NCBI RefSeq assembly: GCF_000315625.1
Contig: NW_005434637.1
Span: 48,505-112,504, forward strand
Direction of reading: 5' to 3'
DNA: 64,000 nt
Source: Guillardia theta CCMP2712
Taxonomy: Eukaryota > Cryptophyceae > Pyrenomonadales > Geminigeraceae
The notes beneath the pieces are model-generated. The model ran no database searches. It saw only the letters and a program-made list of their open reading frames with translations, and was not told the DNA's origin. The translations under genes were made by a program, and so were the position numbers. The first letter of the stretch is position 1. The number at the start of each line of letters is the position of its first letter. Of this stretch, positions 57,601-64,000 are shown one piece after another.

Positions 57601-59199
57601 TGCTTGCACTCTTTCACATAGAAACAATCTCAATCTCAACATGCTGATGTTGTTTCTTCTAGTTGTGGAGTGTTTGGGGAACTTCTACAGCAGAATTTGA
57701 GTCGAGGATGAACTTGAGGAATTCTTCGGATACCCTGACCCCTCTCGATCTGTACAGGTGTAATACCGTAGTCTCCGTGTATATGTTTTGAAAGATTTTC
57801 TTTCAGGCTTCTTGGCACTGATCGATACAAGATTGCAGAATATCTTCACCACATCATATCACAGCTCAACGTCAAGAACTATTCTTTCGGTGCAGGTAGT
57901 TCAACAAGCCTTTCCTCATCTCAACCCTTCCCTCTCCCTCTCCCTCTCCCTCTCCCTCTCCCTCTTCCTCTTCCTCTTCCTCTTCCTCTTCCTCTTCCTC
58001 TTCCTCTTCTTCTTCCTCTTCTTCTTCCTCTTCCTCTTCCTCTTCCTCTTTCCTCTTGCTTCCACACCTTCAGTCTGCATTTCCATCACACTCTCCTTTC
58101 CGTCGTCACTCTCCATCTCACTATGACCCAGGGCCCTGTCCTTCTGGCAGCTTCCCTGCATGCCCGTCAGACATGTCAATGTACACAAGGTGAGCAATTT
58201 CTTCAAGTTGAGACAAGTCCTGACGTCATAACAGACAGCTCACATTTGTTTACAAGTCTCTCTTTGAAACTTCTTCTCATCTTCTTCTGGTCTCCAATCA
58301 GCTCATTGTACTTCCCTTGCTGTTGTTGCCGGCTATGCTGAAATTTCCTTGAAGAATGTTTCGGAGGAGACGAAGAGCAACATTTCGAGGTGTGATGTTG
58401 GCATTGTTTCTCTTTCACCAGTCTTACTTTGTTTGTCCTCCTCTCACACCTCTACTATCCCTCCTCTCTTGCATTGCACTTCCTTGCCTCGACTTCTCTG
58501 TTTGTCTCATTCTTTTCTTCAGTTTGATGCTCATCGCCGACGAATCGACAATGAGGATGCGGCAGTCCCTTTTAGAAGCAGGTCTTCCCATCCCCCTGCT
58601 CCCTCTTCTATTTTCTCCTCCTCCATCCATCTCCCCCCCTCCCTCCCCCCCTCCCTCCCTTCATTCTGCAAGCCCGCTTTTCATTCATCTCTTTGACCTC
58701 TCCCTCCTGCTCGTGTCTCACTTCGAATCTCAGGCTCTTGTGACATTGTGAATGAATACTACGAGGGCGTCAGGAGGTGAGAAGGAGAGGAGAGGAGAGG
58801 AGAGCAGAGGAGAGGAGAGGAGAGGAGAGGAGAGGAGAGCAGAGCAGAGCAGAGCAGAGGAGAGCAGAGGAGAGCAGAGCAGAGCAGAGCAGAGCAGAGC
58901 AGAGGAGAGGAGAGCAGAGCAGAGCAGAGGAGAGCAGAGCAGAGGAGAGGAGAGGAGAGGAGAGCAGAGCAGAGGAGAGGAGAGAGCATTTGTAACTTTC
59001 CAAGTTCTTTTCGTTTGAGCGCTTCACTTTCAGACCCTTATGTCAAGGAGTTGTCAACGATATCAAGGCAACTTGGGGCTCCTTCCTTCTCTCAACGGTA
59101 CCTCTTGTGCTCGCCAACAGACTTGCGTTGAGCTCTCACCAGGTTCTCTGGGCATTCCTCCTCCTCTCCCTCTGTGTCAAAACTTCCAACCCTCGGTGA
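54652..59199 (+). CDS. Prominin-like five-TM glycoprotein (multi-exon, approximate)
   Basis: Starts MKKIVILLFVGSISANPISD, a signal peptide; the first intron is 55 nt (54728-54782) and joins in phase to an ectodomain exon. Landmarks in order: TM1 (VWVVILSVGSCFYCLFGSR, ~55225), a short cytosolic Cys segment, TM2 (TLIALISLFGLVFVYGGF, ~55450), and a large loop with Cys and NxT/NxS sites (ACRDLLNGSLIACPCCRVC). TM3 (LDILFWFPAIVATFFIIVV, ~56680) and TM4 (LLWIAFGMGLASTVLLTGE, ~56885) follow. A second loop (FVEDCLIFPDGK, IAEYLHHIISQL) leads to a final hydrophobic stretch (~59060-59190). Order and loop sizes match prominin topology; residue identity is too weak to name it, and tweety-like proteins are an alternative. 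The 58-59 kb exons and the end are uncertain. Confidence 0.5.
57926..58052. repeat. (CTTCCT/CTCCCT)n tract
   Basis: Hexamer pyrimidine array inside a probable intron of the membrane-protein gene. Confidence 0.9.
58782..58985. repeat. AGAGG/AGAGC pentamer array
   Basis: About 40 five-base units alternating between AGAGG and AGAGC. All frames are open on both strands; no gene is implied. Confidence 0.95.
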
Positions 59200-60021
59200 G
59201 CTGCTAACTCCTCTTCCTCCTCTACTTTCTCCCTCTGCCATCCTCTGCTTCCTCCCCTTCCTGGTTCTCTGCTCCCTTCCACTTGCTTTCCTCCCCTTTC
59301 TCTTCCTGCTCTCTGTACCTCTCCTACTGTCCTACCTCTCTACTCTCCTTTTTCCTCCCCCGCCCCCCCCTCCTTCTCCTCTCTGCTTCGATATGTTCAT
59401 GGTTATTTTCCTCATGGACAACGCCTACGGAGGATACGTGCTCGTGGTGGTGGAGGAGGAGGAGGAGGAGACATGAGGAGAAGAGCGGGAGGCAGGACAT
59501 GTGATGTTATAAGTCTATCATGAACGAGAAGAGATCGGACAGAAGCTGGGGTCCTCCAGCTCTCTCGCTCCTCCTAGAAGTACAGGACAAGGCTAGAGGA
59601 CTCACTCCGTCGAGTTGCTTGCCTCGCCCTGCGCGCTCGCGCTCGTCGGGTCATCGTTCATGTCGCTGGAGGGCAGGGCGTGAGTGGGGAGAACAAACGA
59701 GAGAAGTGAACTAAGGAAAGATGGAGGGAGGGGAGAAGTGAACTAACGAACGATGGAGGGAGGGGAGAAGTGAACTAACGAACGATGGAGGGAGGGGAGA
59801 AGTGAACTAAGGAAAGATGGAGGGAGGGGAGAAGTGAACTAAGGAAAGGTGGAGGGAGGGGAGAAGTGAACTAACGAACGATGGAGGGAGGGGAGAAGTG
59901 AACTAACGAACGATGGAGGGAGGGGAGAAGTGAACTAAGGAAAGGTGGAGGGAGGGAGAGAAGGAGATGAGATGATTGCGATGAGGAGGAGGAGGAGGAG
60001 GAGGAGGAGCAAACGAAGGGC
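59200..60021. other. Convergent intergenic region with minisatellite
   Basis: TC-rich to 59390, ordinary to 59700, then the 32-bp minisatellite and a GAGGAG run (59980-60010) next to the Sel1 gene stop. A frame at 59395-59476 (MFMVIFLMDNAYGGYV) could be one more exon of the upstream membrane protein, but is unproven. Confidence 0.5.
59700..59955. repeat. 32-bp minisatellite (~8 units)
   Basis: Units of GATGGAGGGAGGGGAGAAGT plus GAACTAACGAAC. Two variants, AACGAACGAT and AAGGAAAGAT/GGT, alternate irregularly. Confidence 0.93.
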
Positions 60022-62297
60022 TCACTTGCGGATGAACCAAGACTCCTGGGACATCTCGTGATACCTGCACATGGGTAAGAGAGCGTAACCCAGAACGAGA
60101 TAGGGGAGAAGAAGTTGGGGGTGGGGGGTGGGGTGGGGGCGGAGCTCACTTGTAGGCGAAGTAGACGAAGACGAGGAAGAGGAGGATGAAGAGAACGATG
60201 GTTGGGATCCATTCTTTCGCCTTCTCCTTCGTCGTGTAGCCGTTCAGCCATCGCAGCCCCTCCTTCGCTTCCGCATGCCCAGCGTCTGCCGCCTTCTTCC
60301 ACCATTCTCGCGCCTTGTCGAGGTTCTTCTCCACTCCCAACCCCTGCGCGTAAAGATCCCCGAGGTGATTCATGGCGTCTCTCACGTTTCCTTCTTCTGC
60401 AGCTCTCCGCCACCTACGGCATCGTTACCTTTCTCCTCTCCTCTCCTCTCCTCTTGGTCTTCTCTCCTCTCCACTTCAACTTCATCCCTTCCCTATCTTC
60501 CTCCCTCCCTTCTCTTCTCTGTCCTCTTCTCATTTTCTCCTCCTCGCGCACCAGTAAGCCGCTTTCTTGTAGTCTGGCTCAGCCCCCGTGTGAACGTGAT
60601 CGTGTTTTCCACCCTTGAAGTAGCATCTGCAGCTCCTTGAGACGGAAATGGCGCAGATGAGGAGGAGGCGACAGAGATGAGGAGGAAGGAGGAGGAAAAA
60701 GCACAGGGACAAGCATGAAGGAATTACGGTGGAGGAGAAGGAGCAGGAGCATGTGGACGTGGAGGAGGACGAGGAGGAGGAGATGGTGGGAGGGGCCAGC
60801 ACCTGCCAAGCGCGTGCATGGCCCTGTACTTGCACTGTGGCTCATCGTCGGAGGCTCCTCGGATGCAGTAGAGGTACCATTGGATCGCCATCTCGTGATC
60901 GCAAGCACATCCATGTCCCATCTCATGGCACTGACCCGTCGTCAGCGCAGCGTCTGAGTCCCCGAGCTTGCAAGCCCGCACGCTCCACTCGTAGGCAGAG
61001 GGATAGTCCTGCTCCACTCCGATCCCGTTGTAGAAGAATCGAGCGATGTTGGCTGTGAACGCAAAACGTCAGCTACCCATTCTCCTCCTCCTCTTCCTCC
61101 TCCTCCTCCTCATTTATCATACTGCCTTCCTCCTTCCTTCGATCAAGTACCGGCCGAGGTAGCATGGCCGTTGGAGGCGGCGGCGAGGAAGCACTGGGCT
61201 GCAGCTCCGAGGTTTTGAGGGACGCCTTCGCCCTTGAAGAAATGAACTCCGCGAGCATGCAGCTGGTCCACCGACACAAACCCGTTGCTCTCTGCCAGCC
61301 TGTACCACTTGGCCGCCTCCTCCTTGCTGCTCTTGACGCCCATCCCGTTCTCGTAGCACTTGCCCAGCAGGTGCATCGAGTTGCCATCACCCTGATGCGC
61401 AGCTCGCTTGAGGTAGTCGACTGCCTTTTCCGGGTTTCTCGCCATGATCCCCTCGATGCCCTCCATGTACAACTTCCCCAGCACCGCCTGCGCGTCAGGG
61501 TCGTTGAGATCCGCTGCCTTCACCCACAGCTCGTGAGCTCTCTTCCGGTCCTGCGTCACTCCCTCCGAGCCAAAGAAGAGCATCTTCGCCAGGTTCCTCA
61601 TCGCCTTGGGATGGCCTGGCGACACAGCAAACAGCGTCAGCACCTAGCCTCTCCCTCCTCCTCCCACTTGCTTCTTTCACCCCTTGACCTCCTCCTTGCC
61701 CATGCCCTCTCCTTTCTGTCTCGTTCCTCTCCTCCTCCACCTGCTTCTGTCGCCTTTTCAAACCACTCGGCTGCTTGTGGATGATTCTGCGTGACGCCTT
61801 CCCCAGCATAGAACGCCCAGCCAACGCTATAGAGAGCGGCGGGGTGACCCTTCTCCGCCGCCTTCATGAACAACTCGAAGGACTTAGGAGCAAGTGTTAG
61901 AGCTGACATAGACAGGAAGGAGGGTGAGGAAGGGAGACATAGAGGAAGGGACGAACATCGGTACGTTGAAGGGAGGGAAGGAACGAGGAGCAAGGGGGAA
62001 GGATGGATAGATGTCAGAAGCTGAGCAAGAAGAAAGAAGGGCAGATGAAGGGAAGAAGACAGCACGGAGGAGGAGAGCAGATGCAAAAGGCCCTCAGCAT
62101 CCCCCCAAGAAAGTGAGCTTGCGGCGAGTTACCCTGGGAAGGTCCTTCTCGACGCCTTCAGTGCCGTCGTAGTAGATGTCACCGAGATCGTTCTGAGCAT
62201 TCGTATCCCCCGCTTCTGCTGCCTTCAACAGCTTCTCCACCTTCTTGCTGACTTGCCCAGCGATCTTCTCCGGCGACTTTCCACTTTGACCGGCCAT
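60022..62297 (-). CDS. Sel1-repeat (SLR) protein with C-terminal membrane anchor (multi-exon)
   Basis: Start MAGQSGKSPEKIAGQ. At least eight Sel1-like repeats are visible across exons: AAEAGDTNAQNDLGDIYYDG, AAEKGHPAALYSVGWAFYAG, GHPKAMRNLAKMLFFGSEGV, LNDPDAQAVLGKLYMEG, AAHQGDGNSMHLLGKCYENG, ARFFYNGIGVEQDY, MNHLGDLYAQGLGVEKN and AADAGHAEAKEGLRWLNG. A hydrophobic helix (IPTIVLFILLFLVFVYFAY, ~60150-60205) follows, then a spliced 14-residue tail (YHEMSQESWFIRK, stop at 60022). Repeats plus a C-terminal helix are the layout of SEL1L/Hrd3, the ERAD adaptor. But the start shows no signal peptide, so a tail-anchored protein with cytosolic repeats is equally possible. Introns here are longer and rich in microsatellites. 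Confidence 0.85.
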
Positions 62298-63795
62298 CTA
62301 GTTGCAGCCAACGAGTCAATGCGAGCAGATGTGTAAGATCAAGACGTGAGATCAGCAATGATATGAAATTCTGGCTTAAATTACAAATCAAATCAACCAT
62401 GCAATCTCAGATTGATATGGTTAATCTACCATGTCTGCGTCAGAGAGCATTGAAACATACAAGCTGCTGTTCACTCCGTTTGCACACTTTTCACGACTTC
62501 TCTCCGCACAAGGTTTACACCAACTTATCTCTCCTCATATTTCTTTTATGATTCGAAACTCTGCTAGTTGTCATCGCAACCGTGCAGTTACTTCATATCT
62601 CTGACGAATCGAAACTATTTTGTTCAAGTTATCAAAGAAAGGAGTTCAGAACTTCGATCTCGCTCCCTCAGCATTCATGCCATATTCGTCCTTTCATTCT
62701 CTGGTACTTCTGCAATGTATGATCCTGCTCCTAACCCTGCTCCTGCTCCTGCTCCTGCTGCTCCTGCTCCTGCGCCTCCTGCACCATCTTCGCTCCACTT
62801 ATTTCCCTCATTTTCTTGCTTGGAGGCCGCTCGATCACCCAAGCATCATCCACCCCACCCCTGTCTATCTCCCTCGAACCTACCCCTAGCTTTCCCTGAC
62901 GCTTGTAGTAGGGACCATCAGTCCACCCTAGTAAACCGTAATTCCTAGATCTGTTATCCAGGGGTAGTGCAACACCCACCCTATGCTTCTGATCAAATTG
63001 AGGAATACCACCCCTCATGACACTAATAACTCTTTCCATCCTTTCACCACCCCTACTTGATTCATCCTGTACCCCCATTGAGATTACCCCACCCCTATTT
63101 TCACAACCTTTCAATGGTACCCGTGATCTAGCAGTCTACAGATTTAGTACCTACCCTTTTGTCACGGTTATCATGGAAAAAGTACCCTCCCTGGTCTGGA
63201 TTTACATACCCCTACCTCCTCATTATTTCCACCACCAACTTGTTCAGAAAATCGTTTCTAGCACCCACCCCCAGAACTGTCGCCACAAAATTGTAGATTT
63301 CGAGTAATCTCTGAAATCCTCTTGGAATATTTCAAACTTCCCTGAAATATTTCGGGAAGCGTTATAAATTTAGGAACCAAACTCCAAGTCTTCAAACTAT
63401 CGAACTTAGCAACTTCAAACTCAACAAACGTGGGTCCGAACTTGCAAACTTCGCAGTCAGGATCATGTGATATGGCAGGAGCAGAAAGGGCAGGGGAAGG
63501 GAGGAGAGAGGAGGGCAGGGGAGAACGACCAGGATCGATAATTGATGCACAGGGAGGAGCCAGAAGATGAATGTGGTATGAGTTGAGCCGGTCAGATAGA
63601 GGAAGCGGAGTTTGCCCAAGGGGTGAATGTGCGAGGCGGTGGAAGAGGAAGCTGCTCATGTAAGAAGTAACATTGGACATTATGTTCTAAGTTAGGAATG
63701 ACTTGTGGTGAACTGGTAGCCAGATGACCTTGTTGTTTCAGTCTTCCTTCATAGCAGAAATCTGGCATTCGTCGTTGTCGTCGGATTGATCGAGC
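62298..63795. promoter_or_regulatory. Divergent intergenic region with CCTACCCC-rich stretch
   Basis: 62725-62790 is a short GCTCCT array. 62870-63270 is rich in CTACCCC/CACCCCT words. 63300-63370 holds repeated AAATATTTC words. Promoters of the Sel1 gene and the gene starting at 63796 should lie here. No gene seen. Confidence 0.5.
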
Positions 63796-64000
63796 ATGGA
63801 GGAGCCAGAGGAACTGAAGGAGGATGAGACAACAGGAGCGTTGAAGATCGTCCGTAGGAAAGTGCAAAAAACGGATGCAAGTGCCACAGAAGCTCGTGCC
63901 ATCAGAAAAGGTTGGTGCTATTTAGTGCACTCCCTGCCCGTTGAAGGCTGGTCGGCTCCAAACTTTCCGAGTGTTTCCTCATTGCCACCCCCCCCCCCCT
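63796..64000 (+). CDS. 5' exon of a gene running off the window
   Basis: ATG at 63796 opens an acidic then basic exon (MEEPEELKEDETTGALKIV ... EARAIRK) that ends at a GTTGGT donor after ~63909. The rest lies beyond the window. Too short to identify. The window ends in a poly-C run. Confidence 0.4.
   Translation, partial: MEEPEELKEDETTGALKIVRRKVQKTDASATEARAIRKGWCYLVHSLPVEGWSAPNFPSVSSLPPPPP

Noticed and set aside
58752-59027. Glu/Arg- and Leu/Ser-rich frames
   Set aside because: AGAGG/AGAGC pentamer repeat.

Overview
This is nuclear DNA of a unicellular eukaryote, not a prokaryote or organelle. Nearly every gene that can be rebuilt is cut by very short GT-AG introns, mostly 40-60 nt. The gene content is eukaryotic: a Shaker-type K+ channel, RNF121, NEK10, a PRELI/UPS protein, an AAAP transporter, a vacuolar-type H+-pyrophosphatase, MOCS1A, a CNNM/DUF21-CBS protein and a nuclear tRNA-Asp. 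Two 100-N blocks are assembly gaps. My best guess is an alga of the cryptophyte type (Guillardia-like), suggested by gene style and an LRLRGG-type N-terminus; the sequence alone does not prove it. Exon phases were checked by hand. Six rebuilt genes close exactly in frame: the coiled-coil membrane protein, ankyrin protein, K+ channel, RNF121, PRELI protein and a 235-aa unknown.

Layout. 0.1-3.2 kb: a multi-TM/coiled-coil protein facing an ankyrin protein. 3.4-4.1 kb: a minisatellite with a higher-order repeat. 4.5-11.2 kb: one intronless 2.2-kaa reading frame combining a C-type lectin ectodomain, five predicted TM helices, cytosolic Cys clusters, putative-Ig (He_PIG-like) repeats, a protein kinase and a C-terminal CHAT/caspase-like protease. 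11.4-16.3 kb: a gap, a Pro/Ala-rich secreted or plastid-type protein and a Kv channel. 16.6-19.6 kb: RNF121 facing a Frizzled-CRD-like, apparently GPI-anchored protein. 21-29.7 kb: AAAP transporter, PRELI protein, tRNA-Asp, H+-PPase and a histone-fold protein. 30.3-31.5 kb: a degenerate PIF/Harbinger-type transposon with perfect 31-bp terminal inverted repeats. 31.7-44 kb: NEK10, CNNM-like and MOCS1A. 46.6-52.8 kb: two consecutive PDZ genes. 53-62.3 kb: a conserved unknown, a prominin-like membrane protein and a Sel1-repeat membrane protein.

Genes are tightly packed, with convergent neighbours often only 50-150 bp apart. The intergenic spaces hold purine/pyrimidine microsatellites, GC-rich palindromic patches with a shared TTTACTCAAAGTTAAG-type core, and GGGGTAGG/CCTACCCC-rich stretches.

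There is no operon logic. Functionally the window leans to membrane biology: surface receptors, ion and proton transport, phosphoinositide/PDZ scaffolds, ER quality control (RNF121, Sel1) and cilium-associated signalling (NEK10, prominin-like). The most unusual locus is the lectin-receptor kinase fused to a CHAT protease, whose layout is that of a one-polypeptide sensor, kinase and protease effector.
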